64,000 nucleotides of DNA from Desmodus rotundus (lineage: Eukaryota; Chordata; Mammalia; Chiroptera; Phyllostomidae): the NCBI RefSeq assembly GCF_022682495.2, contig NC_071388.1, forward strand, positions 14,061,171 to 14,125,170, written 5' to 3'. Below the pieces are notes generated by a model. It was given only the letters and a program-made list of their open reading frames with translations, had not been told where the DNA came from and did no database searches. Position 1 is the stretch's first letter. The number at the start of each line of letters is the position of its first letter. Positions 48,736 to 61,084 of the stretch are shown in pieces. A program made the translations under genes and the position numbers.

Positions 48736-49197
48736 TGTAAGATAAAGGTGAAACTAACCAGAGAATAACCCCTGACCCCACTAGCTGCTCATTTTGATTA
48801 CATCAACGTTCTAAAAGACGTGCCCAGAAATCTAATATCCTGTTGATATCCTCCTCTGGGACCTCCCCTAATATTCCCACATATAGAAAATAGATAAACA
48901 TCTCAGGACAAGGAATGATAGTGTATACTCTTCTTTGAGTGCTCTTGTGCTCTCTTTTCCTCTGGTGTGTACTTTGTTTCTTGTATCCTAAGCTCTCAAG
49001 GTCCCAACGAGACTTGCATCCAGGGAAGGAGCGGGTAGGGGCAGCTCATCCTGGGCTCACCACAGATCCTGTCTCCAGGGGCCCTTCCTTTGCCTCACAG
49101 TCCCAAGCTTTAATAAACTTTACTCTTACTTTCACCTGGACTTCTGTCTTGAATTTTTTCTTGCTCAGGTCAAGAACCTGGAGGTTGCCTGACACAA
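48736..49197 (+). repeat. class-I-like ERV LTR (solo)
   Basis: The layout is of a gammaretrovirus-like LTR: U3 with a TATA-like 'catatagaaaa' near 48881, then a long pyrimidine-rich R region, AATAAA at 49112-49117, 'tttcacctggacttctgtct' and the U5 wording 'tttcttgctcaggtcaagaa'. The 5' end (about 48736) is approximate. No gag, pol or env is adjacent. It looks less diverged than the MLT1 copies. Confidence 0.55.
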
Positions 49198-49199
49198 GA

Positions 49200-49672
49200 A
49201 ATATATTAGACCATGCCATGTCAAGGCCATCCCACAGCACAGGAGTGGTCCAGTTATATAAAGACATTATTAGATTAAACAGAAAGATTTATTATCATGT
49301 ACTGGCTTATGCAATTAAGGAGGTTGAGAAGATCCATGATTTGTCCTCCACAAGCTGCAGACTCAGGAAGACTGGTAGCATAGTTTAAGGGCTTGGGAAT
49401 TGGAGAACAAATGTGTAGATTTCTATCTGAGTCTGAAAGCCTGACCAGGAGTGTCTAGAGGCAGAAGATGAAAGGTCATTGTCCCAGCTTGTGCAGTCAG
49501 GCAGAGTGACTCCTTCCATAATCCAACTTTTCATTCTATTCAAGGAATTGGAACAAGGGACTGGATGATGCTTATCCATGTGGAAAAAGCTATCCATTTC
49601 CCTCAGTCTACAAATAGAGCTATGTGGGCATCCTGTGGGCCAGTCAGGTTGACACATATAATTAACTACCAC
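49200..49672 (-). repeat. old LTR (inverted), subfamily not assigned
   Basis: The plus strand reads 'agatttattatcatgtactg', 'caagctgcagactcagg', 'gactggatgatgcttatcc', and ends 'cagtcaggttgacacata'. This is the antisense of a common mammalian LTR (sense start about 'tgtcaacctgactgg') whose name I cannot recall with certainty. Confidence 0.6.
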
Positions 49673-49679
49673 ACACCCC

Positions 49680-51575
49680 TTGAACTTCTTCCTACAAATA
49701 CACCCCTGATAGGTATAATTCTCTTTTCTTCCATTTCAACCATCTTGGCCCAAACCACCGTTATCTGTCAGCAGACCAAAGGCTAGAGCTCAAACACTAG
49801 CCTCTTTGGCTTATGTTATTGGTGCCCTCTCCCACCATGATATATCATGTAACAATTATAAACAGAGAAAATACTATAACCAAATGAAAACCACCCAGTG
49901 TCTTTCTAATGCATTTATAAGCACATCTAAATGTTTTCCCCAGGTGTAAGAAGGCTAATGTGATTCATCTCAGACTTCCATGTCCTACCATTTTCTTTCT
50001 AATTCTTTTGTCTCCAGCCATAATAGTTGTGAATGTGTGTGTGTATGTATGTTTACTGGTCCTTGATTTTATCAATTGTCTCCAGACTACCAAATATAGA
50101 GTCACCTCCAGACAACTAATTTTTTTCTCTCATAGAACATATGGTTATATTATCTTGTGTATTAAAGTTCTCATTTGCTTATTGTCCATTTTCTACAACA
50201 ATACTAGGTTAATGAGAGCAGTGATGTTTTCTGTTCATGGGCACTGTTGTAATGAAAATGCTGAAGAACTTCAAGCCACCTGGTTGTGTTCACTACAACC
50301 TAATGAATGAGCAGCTTTATTGATGGCTCAGACTAATTAGTCTTATTCTGCTGTATTTCGAATTAAGTAGTTCAACTAGTTTAATATTGAACCTAAAATT
50401 GAAGGACCTTCGTGGTTTCACGCATCTATAGTAGACATGGCAAAGGCCCAGGGACAGAATCAAGTGTCATATAATCTATACAAATTATTTTCTTAAATTG
50501 CAAGGTGTACCTTCATTTGTCCTACACACCGATATGTTCTTCAAGTCTCACACACCTGTGTATGATAAATTTGTCTCAGTCTTTTTGTGTCATGTCCCTA
50601 TTTTCTCCTGCTGTGATTTTTAAAATCACAGTACCTCTTTTTAATTACAAGCATTTTATCTTTTTAAATAAACTCTGCATGCATAAAAGAATGAGAAGTC
50701 TCATGCTCACATAGTATCATACCAGCCTCACATATTGAAATTAGAGACTTTACACAGTTTTGATACGAAGTACCCTCCAATAATCGCCATTTGAAAATAG
50801 AGAAAAGGGGATTTTACATTTATTTGAGGTAGAAAGCCTTACAACACAGAAAATACACATAATCTTGTGTTTCTTGAGGAACATTTTCTAATATGTAAAA
50901 TCTCTTTAGAAGAAATCACTTTTACCACAACTGAAAAGCTATTCATTTGTGGCTACCACATACTTTCTCAACTTTCAACTTGGACTAGGTCACATTCTCC
51001 CCTCTGTAACCACATTGCTTCTTTCACTTCCCTGGATGCATCATGCTAGCATTTCTGCTTTTGCCCTACCATAGTCTCAGCATGCAGCCCTTCAGCGCTC
51101 CAACACACACTCACCCACACACCCACACACCCACACACCCACGTGGCTGCCAAAATCAAGTATCTCATTCTTCAGCTCCTAATTCAGTCACCTATAGATT
51201 AGCAGACATGCTGGCCTCCGAACTAGTGAAACCCCCATGGGTCTTTCTTCATAGACTTAGTGCTTTGTAATGTATGTGATATTTTCTTGGTTTTAATAAA
51301 TATATTACTGAAAATAATTTATTAAAAGTTTTATTTGACTCATTTCTCTTTTGAAAACTATAAATAGAAAAAAACAATGTTATTTGAAACCAAGAATAAG
51401 TATATTCAGTGAGTTCCAATTCATCATATTGTAAAAGTAAATATTTTTGTATTCCATCCATTTTCAGAGATATACAGAGAACTAGAGGCTGGCAAAACTA
51501 AAATCACAAAGCATCTGCCAGTATTCCTCAGTATTTAACAGAGAAATATGAATTATAGCTCCTTTGTTTGGTAAA
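49680..51575. other. mostly unique sequence, no gene seen
   Basis: The longest frame is 116 codons (49960-50310), hydrophobic in parts but with no recognised family. A CA-type minisatellite at 51.1 kb is listed separately. Confidence 0.5.
51098..51140. repeat. (CCACACAC)n short minisatellite
   Basis: Four to five near-perfect octamer units, ending at 'cccacgtgg'. Confidence 0.85.
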
Positions 51576-51579
51576 GTTT

Positions 51580-51655
51580 TTTGGATTCTTCATTCCACAA
51601 ATATTTATTGAAAATCTATTCTCTACCAAACTCTGGTTCAGGCACTGTTGATATA
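51580..51655 (-). repeat. L2/MIR-type 3' end (inverted)
   Basis: 'attccacaaatatttattg' followed by 'ggttcaggcactgttgata' is the antisense of the widespread L2/CORE-SINE 3' end. Short. Confidence 0.5.
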
Positions 51656-51659
51656 GTTT

Positions 51660-52025
51660 AAACAAAACTTGAAAAGATTTACTGTAATACAGATTTGTAA
51701 ACCATACAGAGAGGGTATTTTCATCTCAGTTCCCAACTGGGAATTCACTTTTATGTGAAGAACAAAAAGGCTCGTTTTTCCTTCATGCTTCCTTTTCACT
51801 CTCACAGTTATTGTGTAATTAATCAACAAAATCCATTGTTTTCATAAGTTGTAATGTCAAAATAAAATTAAACTTTACAGAATAATGGCTTTTGATTGAG
51901 TCTAATTACTTCTGTTAGAATTATAGAGCTCAAAAAGAATGTTAAATAAAAACCTCTGAGACCACCATGGAGATACAAAGTACAGCAGAGAGAACATAGT
52001 AATGTGGTAATAACTATGTATGCTG
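51660..52025. other. unique sequence, no gene seen
   Basis: Nothing recognised. Confidence 0.45.
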
Positions 52026-52029
52026 TCAA

Positions 52030-52160
52030 ATGGGTCCTAGGTTTATGGGGGGAGCACTTCATAATTTATGTAAATGTCTAACCACTATGCTGTACACCCA
52101 AAACTAATTTCATGTTGAATGTCAACTGTAATTAAATTTTTCTTAAAAAATTTTAAAAAA
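52030..52160 (+). mobile_element. old LINE-1 3' end
   Basis: 'ctaaccactatgctgtacac', 'aaaactaatttcatgttg', 'gtcaactgtaattaaatt' and an A-rich tail match an older (L1MA-like) 3' end. Confidence 0.7.
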
Positions 52161-52164
52161 GAAT

Positions 52165-54003
52165 CTTTGAGGCCAAAAGTTTTTCTGAAATAAAGGGATT
52201 AGTGAGCCATAGGCTTGGCAGACAAAGGGCCGGGTCCAGGGATGTGCTTTCTAAACCACCAACATCAGGGCTAGATGATGACAAATATGCCTCCTGTCCT
52301 GGGAATAATGAGCTCTTTTAAACAATGGGTTTGAGAAAGAAAGATGTGAGCTGTTTTGAAAGAACTTACACTGGCTATAGATAAAGGGAGAGGGAACAGA
52401 TGGAGTGGGAAAGTGCTGAGATAGGTACGTGTCTACAAGGAAGAAGAACTTGTGCCTTTGATTGGTTGTAGGCAAGAGTCCAAATGTTCATGTGTAAGCA
52501 GGATGCCGTGGCATCTGGTGGTTGGCTATTCTCATTAGATAAGAGCTGAAATAGCCACTGGGAAGTTGACTCAAAGTTTCAATCTACATTCAAAAATGTG
52601 AGTACTGTTTTCTTGGCTGGTGCACATAGATCTGTTAACTGATTAACTGTCTATTCCCACCTTTCTCCTGCTGAAATGTAATTTAGGACACCTCCGAATT
52701 TTGTTCTTGTCAGGCACACACGCAAAAAAAAATACTTACACATCATGTAGGCTATCATCTTATTTGGTTTTATTTCTGTCCACATATACCATACTATCTG
52801 TGGTGGATACACAATAGAATTATAGCCCATTGTGAAAAAAATTATCGATGACCAACCACCATGCCAAACTCTGTATAACATAAGCTTGAAAGAAAATCCA
52901 AATTCTGCTATCCAGAATTTTGTGATCTAGTACAACAGATAATGTAGATGCACAGTTAAGACTGATATATGTATATAGCTATATATATATGTTATGTATA
53001 CATATATTTATACACATAAATGTATACATATGTACCTGACAGTGTTATAAAGGAGAAGTGACAACTGGTGAGGATTGTGATTAGAAAATAATTTAAATGT
53101 TAAAGGACACATTGTTCACATTAGTTTTGAAATCTTAACAGACTGCTCACAAAAACATATTTAATTTTTTGAAAAGTTAAAAATTAGAATATTTTTTCTG
53201 TTTCCTTCTGTAAAATTGTTACAAGTGATACGCTTATAAGCTTTTTCCATACTGACCATTCCATAAAGCAGCTACTAAACTATGTTGAATTTCTACTCTT
53301 AATCAAGAGTCTTCGTTTATATGCAATTAAAGGTTTTCATCATTAAAAATTTCCAGATGTTTTTTTAGTCTTGGATATACATATGTATGAGGATAAATTA
53401 GTACCAAAATGTTACTTTTTTAATTGAGCAGATCTTTAGGAATGCATATTTTCCACATATTAAATATATGTGTGAGATACTAAAAATTCTGGCATTTCAC
53501 TCTCACCACAAATGGCTTTTTAATAGGCAAACACTGCCTTGAAGGGATCCTGTATTTTGTGAGATAACTAACCATACTAATTGGTTAGAGACAAATATAT
53601 TCACTTTGGATATTTCTGTACACTGTGGAAGATCCTTTATACTCTGCAGGCTTATGGCATTTTAAAAGACCAACCTTAACAAATGCAGTTAGCTAGGGAT
53701 ATTTGCCATGTTCACAAAATAAAAATAAGAGTTAAACGAAGACTTTCCTCTGAAGTCTGCACGTATTATTACTGTAAGGCTAGGGCAGAGAAAAAGTAGG
53801 GCACCAGCATGTGACCCCTCTGACTCCAGACTTAGATGCACAATCTTCAAAAGGATCTGGGCATGTCTACTATGACCCAGACTCGCTTCCCAGGCTTGGG
53901 GGGACAGCGCTTGTGAGATTGAAGTGCTAACCCAGCCAAAAATATTGAAGAAACAATAAAGAAACCCTGAAAGATATAATCAGAAATCTCCTCTTTTACT
54001 TTA
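52165..54003. other. AT-rich unique sequence, no gene seen
   Basis: A TATATA-rich stretch lies at 52962-53030. No family or frame of note. Confidence 0.5.
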
Positions 54004-54020
54004 AAGTTGCTTGTCTTTAA

Positions 54021-54268
54021 GCAAAATATAACCAAAGACACTGAAATTGAGAACAGGCTGACAGTGACCAGAGGGGAGAGGGAAGGGGATTATAGGGGAA
54101 AAGGGTGAAGGGTTTGCAGGAACAATTATAAAGGACACATGGACAATATCAAGGGGGGGGGTGGAAACAGGGGAAGGCTGGGAAGGGCTGGCATGGTGGG
54201 AAGGGGTTGGGGGGGAAAAGGCAGAAAACTGAACTCGAACAACAATAAAAAATATTTGAAAAATAATG
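54021..54268 (+). mobile_element. LINE-1 3' end with 17-bp TSD
   Basis: 'gcaaaatataaccaaagac' begins the L1 3' UTR fragment, with the G-rich UTR and a tail ending in A/T. Perfect 17-bp direct repeats (aagttgcttgtctttaa) at 54004-54020 and 54269-54285. The insertion point reads CTTT|AAAG, close to the L1 endonuclease site. Confidence 0.9.
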
Positions 54269-54289
54269 AAGTTGCTTGTCTTTAAAGAA

Positions 54290-54838
54290 ATAAATATTGT
54301 GTTGTTTTCATTTCTGATTTAAGCATAGTAAATAATCATTTTACATAGCTTCAAGAATATAAATAATATAAGAAAAATATAACATTCATCCATTAATCTA
54401 TAATACAATAATGACAGTATATTCTGTTCATCTGTTACCTTCAGTTAAATCTAGCATTAGTGAGTATTGGTAAAACTCTTCTAGTTTGGTTCAAATGTAT
54501 ATCTGGTGCAAGCTTATGTCCTGCAGATTGAGTTGGAAAATGGCATTGTGGTAAAATAGGAAATAGATCGGTAGGACAGGAGAATATTAACATTAGGACA
54601 TGTGCTTTTACATCAAATGTGCCTGTAACAGAGTTTTGTTAACTATTGGTAGTAAAACTGCTTTATCAAAAACGTTTGTGAAATAATAGCATAGAACCAC
54701 TATACTTGAAATAGAGAGGGCAGAGCAAAACCTCCAAAGGCAGAGCCACACTGTTTTGGACAAAACCCTGAGAAAAGTGAGAGGCAAGAGAAATATGTAG
54801 AGACAAGTGAGTAGTAGTATGATGATATGCTTGTTACA
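54290..54838. other. AT-rich sequence, no gene seen
   Basis: Nothing recognised. Confidence 0.5.
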
Positions 54839-54840
54839 GT

Positions 54841-55430
54841 TTTCTATCACTTCATAATGCTTACCACAAAATGAACAGCTTAAAACAACATATTTTTATT
54901 TTCTTAACATTTGTGGTATCATCATTTCAGGTATGGATTTCCTGGATCTTCTGGTCAGGGCCTCACAAGGCTATAATTAAGGTGATGGTAGGGGCGGTGG
55001 TCTCATCTGAAATTCATAATACTCTTCCCAAATCATGTGGTTGTTGGTCAAATATACCACCTTATAATGGTAGAAATCATGGCAGAGTGCTTCTTCCAAA
55101 CCAGCAGAAAAGCAGGTGAAAGTGAGAGATAAGAAGGACCGGGGAAAGGCAGAGAGAGTCTCTGTTGCTATCAGACTCTCACCTTTACATCCAATGTATA
55201 GAGCTCACCTGATTAGGTCAGACCCACCAAGGTAATCTCTCTTTTGATTATAGACAGTAATTACCTGTGCAAAATCCTTTCCCTACAAAATGGAACATGA
55301 TCACAGGAGCAATATCTCATCATACTCAGAGGTTCTGCTCAAACTCCAGGAGAAAGAATTATAAGCAGTGGCGGAGAGTGGGGTGCAGAGGCAGGGATTT
55401 GGGGACCCATCTTAGAATTCTGCCTCTCAC
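54841..55430 (-). repeat. MLT1-type MaLR LTR (inverted)
   Basis: The plus strand reads as antisense MLT1: 'aacagcttaaaacaacat', 'gtcagggcctcacaaggc', 'tcatgtggttgttggtca', 'gattaggtcagacccacc', and end 'cttagaattctgcctctcac'. Diverged and about 590 bp long. Confidence 0.7.
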
Positions 55431-55434
55431 AGTC

Positions 55435-58140
55435 TGATTTCTGTTTACCAACAGTATAATAGTTTTACTTATGATTGTTGATAAAAAGTTAGTAATCTGT
55501 AGGCTCTAGGTTTTGCTTCTGAGAGTAAATTTATATCACCTCAGGGTGAATGATTTCTAGTAAGAGGTACTAAAAGCCATAATATAAAATTGCTGTCTCT
55601 TATTTAAGTGTGAATTTTGGAAGAAATTTTGGGAAAATGTTAACTACTTTTATGTGAAAACAAATAGTTTTAATATGAAATATAGTAATATAAAATATAT
55701 TTAATGTAAAATAGACATAGCATGGAACACTTTGTCACATGAATTCTAAGATGGGAGGAGATTTAAAATTCTCTGTGTTCTACAAGAGCTTTAGTAATGC
55801 CTCCCCTTTAAGTGGCCCAGAGCTGAGCATTTACTACTCTTTGCCTTTATATCCATATTGATGGAGAAGTGGTGGATGCACTACACAATGTTTAGTGTGC
55901 AGACTGGCCGTGTGAGAGATGAGACTATGGTATCTGAAAATCATCAAATGGAAAAGTTTAACTAGGAAGCACTTTCATTAAGCAAAACATCCATATAGTT
56001 ATCTATAATCTTCAAGAGAAGCAAAAAGTAAAATCATTTGAGTAATATTTTTCTGAAACATTTAACTTTCAAAAGTGACAAGACAATTACATTATAATAA
56101 GCAAATTGAAATAGTAAGAAAATAAAAGAGTAAATAATAGCCATCTTTTGTAATAAAAATTTGAAGGATTCAAATTGAAGAAATAAAAATTCTAATTCTA
56201 ATGCTTAGTTCATTCTTAAGTTTCGTGGGCCTTTGCAAAATTATTTCAGAGTGTCTCCTGAGGTATTATCAGGAAGCAAAGCAATAATGTTTGAGCTTCA
56301 ATTTTGAGCATTGCCATGCTCAGTAATTCTGTTATTGGTATTAATGCAAATCCCTTTAAATATGAGTATTTGCACAACACATATGATCAGAAATAGCTTT
56401 ATTCTCAATGTTCATGTTTATAGGTAAAAAACATTTATTAAACAACTTATAAAATTCCCAACCCCCGCTAACTCGTGTTTCTGAATCCACATTGGTTAAG
56501 TGTCTCGGTTTCTTACTCCAGCTACCCTTGGCCTCTGTGGTTCTCAGAGATAAAGTCAGTGCATTTTTTGCTTTTTGTTTTCTTTTACTAGCAGATTTTG
56601 TTTGTTTTTGCAACTCCCCAATATATCAACAAATGATTTCAGGCAACTTCTGAGTGAAAAATTTACTATAAATCAATGAATTGAAATATATTGCTTAAGA
56701 GTTGAATGCAATCAATTATCAAATTTTAACCCAAAGGAATAATATAAACTTTGCAACATAAAATTGATACACTTATAGGTCCCAGCTTACCCTCATTCAT
56801 CTAGAACTTTCAAATATAAAGTTAAGAAAAGTCAAGTCATTTTTACTCCTGTTAAACCAATAAAAATACTATAACCTCCGATACACATTACTATGTTTCT
56901 TATATAAAGTCAATATTTTATAAATAACATAGTTTATAAATTATTATTGCAAATTAAATAGGTATTAATATGAAAACATACTGTTAATTTAAATCACATT
57001 TTAATACTTTAAATGTGATTTTAAATTATGCATACTTCAAGTATCAGAAAATAGATAAAGTGATATATTTAATATAAAACTCAAATTCTGAAAATTAATA
57101 TTTAAAACATTATTAATTACTTAAGCCATATAATAGCTTTAATTTATCACCTCATTAAAAAAAGTATAAAAAGAGATTTCCACAATATATTTTGTTACAG
57201 GTTATAGTGGATATTATCAATCATTTTAAGGCTGAATGAATCACCGCTGTTAAAAACTCTTTAAACTGCTGTTAAATTTATACTTATTTTTTGCATTGAT
57301 CTGAGAATAAAGAATATATACGTTTAATTAAAATTTTATGTGTTATCAAGAATTTCTTGGTCTGAATTAGCAAAAACTAATTTAATAGGAAATAAGTAGA
57401 CTTGAATTGAACCTTTTATATGAAATTATAATTCTTGATCTGGGCTTATTTTTACATATGGGAATGAAATTTTATCTATTTAAGAAAAACAATGACTATT
57501 AGATATATTGCTAAACTACATATTAACAATACATTGTTCAATAATAACCTTAAATGGTAATGGTGACATTTTGCAGAAAATTCTATTAGTAATATTTTCC
57601 TTATGTTAAACATAAGTTTTACAATCAAATTAAGTGTATTTTAGATTTACTTTGTTGCATGCTATATACTTACAAAGTTTTTTCCCCCTGAAAGAAAACA
57701 AATCATTATGTTTAAATTTATCTTACCAGATTGATAAAATCTCTGCTTATTAAAGTGTTTGTTCCTTTCACATGGAATATGATTATTGATAAAGTATAGG
57801 TTGAGTATATTCTTTTATAATTTGTTTTCTACTTGTTTGCTCTCTTAAATCTTTTCTTTCTTCCCTACATTCTCTGCATTATTTGAATATTTTTGGCTTT
57901 AATCCTTTAAAGTTATACTGTTTTCAAATCTTTAGATCTCTGTAGGGATTTACATTATTTTATACTTACTTCTACTGAAAGAAAAGAGAAAGTGAACGGG
58001 ATACTCCTAGCCTGCAAGCACCTTAATTTATAACCCATTTCTACATATCTCAGTAAAACTGCAAATAGGAAGGTTTTCCCAATATATACATAAATAAATG
58101 ACATTTTAATCTCTTAAAACATTGTGCTAACACATTTTAT
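55435..58140. other. very AT-rich unique sequence, no gene seen
   Basis: Stops are dense in all frames; no repeat could be named. The stretch 56.6-58.1 kb is especially A/T-rich. Confidence 0.55.
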
Positions 58141-59255
58141 TATTTGAACAGTTTCAGATTTATGGGTTATCTGCAGCACAGAGAGTCCTCGTGTACCTCG
58201 TAGTGAGTTTTCTCTGTTATTAATATTTAACATCAGTATAAGTGTTACAACGAATGAACAAATATTGATACATCATTGTTGACTAAAATACATACTTCAG
58301 TCAGATTTCCTTAGTTTCTACCTAATATACTTTCTGGTTCCAGGACCTCTTCCAGGGGATGCCACCTTGCATTGAATTGTTCTGTCTCTTTAGGCTTCTC
58401 TTGTCTGTGGCCGTAAAATCAATCCATAGCACTAGGTACCCTGTGATATTGCTCTACTCTCTGGTTTGTTCCAGGAGTTTTGGGTTGATTCCTTGAGATT
58501 TTCTACAGAGATAATTATGTCATCTATAAACAAAGACACTTTTTCTTTACCTTCCTAATATGTATATATTTTACTTCCTTTTCTTGCCTGGTTGCACTAG
58601 CTAGGACTTTTAATAGGACGTTTGATAGGAATGGCGAGGTAACATTATTGCTTGGTTCCCAATCTTACAAGGAAATTATTTTCTCACTTTTCAGTTTGAT
58701 GGTAGCTGTGGATTGTTTGTAGATTTTTTATATCAATTTGAGAAAGCCACCACCCCCATTCCTAATTTTAATAGAGTTTTCATTATGACTGGGTATTACC
58801 TTTTGCAAAATGCAACTATATAATTTCTTTTTGTTGACTTTGATATGAGGGTAATTTTTGCCTCATAAAATACATTAGCAAGTATTCATTCTGCTTCTTC
58901 TTCATGGAAGAGTTTGTGAAGGAAAAGTAAACTATTACTTGTTTTTTAGATATCTGGTAGACTTCACCAGTGAGCACTTTCGTGCTTCTTGCCTTCTGTT
59001 TGGAAGGTCACGCACTATTGATTACAAGTTTCTAGTAGATACAGGCCTCTTTCCTGTTGTGAGAACTTTGGAGGTTTGTGTTTTTCCAAAAATTGGTCTG
59101 TTGCATCCAAGTTATACAATTTGTTGTTTGTGATAAAATTTGTGCTCATACTATTCCTTCATTAATGTGGTTAACTCTTATCATATCAAGCTTCTTCATT
59201 GTTTTTTAATTCTATAAAGACTTTTAATCTTAGACCATTTCTTATACTTTAAGCA
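58141..59255 (-). mobile_element. old L1M relic (inverted), ORF2 part and 3' UTR
   Basis: The plus strand reads as antisense L1. At 58148-58430 it is the 3' UTR type ('cagatttatgggttatctgc', 'caaatattgatacatcattg', 'cagatttccttagtttctac'). At 58445-59255 it is ORF2 ('gtcatctataaacaaagaca', 'tcttgcctggttgcactag', 'gtgtttttccaaaaattgg'). On the minus strand ORF2 precedes the UTR, as expected; the missing middle implies an internal deletion. Confidence 0.75.
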
Positions 59256-59332
59256 AAACATGAAACAAAAGGAGTATTATAACAACAATCTGGGGTCCAT
59301 CTCTTCATATCTGGCTATTTAAATAAAGCCAG

Positions 59333-59527
59333 AGCCCCGGCCAGGTGGCTTAGTTGGTTGGAGCATCATCCCATACACCAAAAGGTTGTGGGTTCAGTCC
59401 CTGGCTGGTGCACATGGGAGTAAGTCAATTGATGCTTCCTGGTCATCGATGTCTCTCTCTCTCTCATTCTTCTTCCTTTCTTTCTCTCTAAAATCAATAA
59501 ACATATCCTCAGGTGAGGATTAAAAAA
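59333..59527 (+). mobile_element. Ves-type tRNA SINE, plus strand
   Basis: The only plus-strand copy. It starts 'gccccggccaggtggctta', has a B-box-like 'ggttcagtccctgg' near 59391, and a GA/CT-rich body. The tail is interrupted by 'atatcctcaggtgagg', so it is older or altered. Clear target duplication not seen. Confidence 0.85.
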
Positions 59528-59529
59528 GG

Positions 59530-60455
59530 AGAAATAGGAGATATAAAAGTTAATGCCACCCAAAACCGTCCTTTCAATTGACCATGACTGGGTGCACTAT
59601 TATGGCCATGGTGTTATACTAATTTTGAAATGTAGTGCTTTCTTTTACAAAAAAAATAATTGGAACACATCATTGCTTCAAATGCTGAAGAATAATGCAC
59701 ATAGCTTATATTATGCATTGCAACGGCTACTCGGCAAGTATAGGAAAAACAATAGCATGATAAAAAGTAACAATATTTTATACTGATGAAATGACTTATA
59801 CATTTACATATTTTCATATACATTGTCTCATTTGATGAAATTGATTTGTATTTAGAATCATATTCTATGAAAAGTAAGAATGCCAGATAAATATTTAAAT
59901 TGAAAATTGCCACATTATGGGCTCAAAATTCTCTCATGAAACACATTTATAAGTGGTTAAAAGTATCTTATTTAAGGGACTGATTTCCTTTTAAAATTAT
60001 TTTTCAGTATCAGTTTTCATAGAATTATAGAGAGACTATAAAGATGCATTAGCCTAAAGTAAATTTATCAAGCTTTACTGTTTTGAATTTCTATGAAGGA
60101 ATTCACCTTAAATGTTTTACAGTTAATGCTTTTTGTTGTGTATAATGCAATTGAGCTTACCAGATGCAGCAAATCCTAGGGCACATGCTGAATATTTAAA
60201 TATATAATGCTAATTATGGCATAATTAAAAAAGTCAAATAGCTTTGCATTCATAAGTATGAATAAAATATTTTGTAAATTATAGTATAAATATAAAAGCT
60301 TTTTATGCCTTGGTTTGGGAATATAAATTCAAACCCTTGAGGTCATGAGAAATGAAAATTATAGCATCAAGAATAATTTTGAGCATATTAAAACATTGAT
60401 ATAAAAAACATTTAAAAAGAAATAGGTCATATTATAATTAACTTAAAATTGCAAA
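59530..60455. other. AT-rich sequence, no gene seen
   Basis: Two overlapping frames on opposite strands near 59.6-59.9 kb, no family recognised. Confidence 0.5.
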
Positions 60456-60457
60456 AC

Positions 60458-60777
60458 GATGAAAGGTGAAAGATTTATATGATCTGAAGAGAAACCAGAA
60501 CCTAATCAACAAAACAAACAAGCAAGCAAAATTTAACCAGAGACATTGAAATTAAGAACAAACAGACAGTAACCAGAGGGGAGGTGGGAAGGGATAAAGG
60601 GGAGAAAAGGGGGAAGGGTTGTCAAGGAACATGTATAAAGGACACAGGGACAAAGCCAAAGGAGGGTAGGATTGAGGGGGGAGAGGTGGGGATGGCTGGG
60701 GTCGGGGGGAATGGTGGGGGACAATGGAGACCTCTGTACTTGAACAATAATAAAAAAAAGAAAAAGAAAAAAGGAGA
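60458..60777 (+). mobile_element. LINE-1 3' end with 13-bp TSD
   Basis: L1 3' UTR with 'caagcaaaatttaaccagag', the G-rich segment and an A-rich tail. Direct repeats aaaattgcaaaac at 60445-60457 and 60778-60790. The site reads ACTT|AAAATT, a good L1 endonuclease target. About 320 bp, 5' truncated. Confidence 0.85.
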
Positions 60778-60904
60778 AAAATTGCAAAACAGTTAATTTT
60801 GTCTGCTCATATATTTTAGCATTCTCCAGACAATCCTTCACAAAAAGTCAGATTCTCGTGGTGAATTAGATACATTCAGTCACCAATTTAATAAACATTT
60901 AGAG

Positions 60905-61052
60905 ATAGCAAGAGTTGTCAGGGCACATGTATAAAGGACACATGGACAAAGCCAAAGGGAGGTAGGATCAAAGGTGGGAGGTGGGGTGGCAGCTAATGAT
61001 GGGAGGAAAATGGAGACAACTGTACTTGAACAACAATAAAAAAATATTAAAA
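60905..61052 (+). mobile_element. LINE-1 3' end, 5' truncated
   Basis: A second L1 tail 130 bp downstream in the same orientation: 'ggacacatggacaaagccaa' and 'caactgtacttgaacaac' then A-rich tail. Target duplication not resolved. Confidence 0.75.
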
Positions 61053-61084
61053 AAAGAATTATTAGATGTTTGTTGTGCATCATT

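Noticed and set aside
48404..48781. 125-codon minus-strand frame rich in Pro, Ser and Phe
   Set aside because: It is the complement of the purine-rich L1 3' UTR; similar frames occur over the other L1 tails, for example at 60533-60841.
48939..49388. 149-codon plus-strand frame
   Set aside because: It starts in the R region of an LTR and ends in a different inverted LTR, crossing the boundary between two repeats.
59333..59410. tRNA-like start with B-box motif
   Set aside because: It is the head of a Ves SINE, not a functional tRNA gene: no cloverleaf and a SINE body and tail follow.
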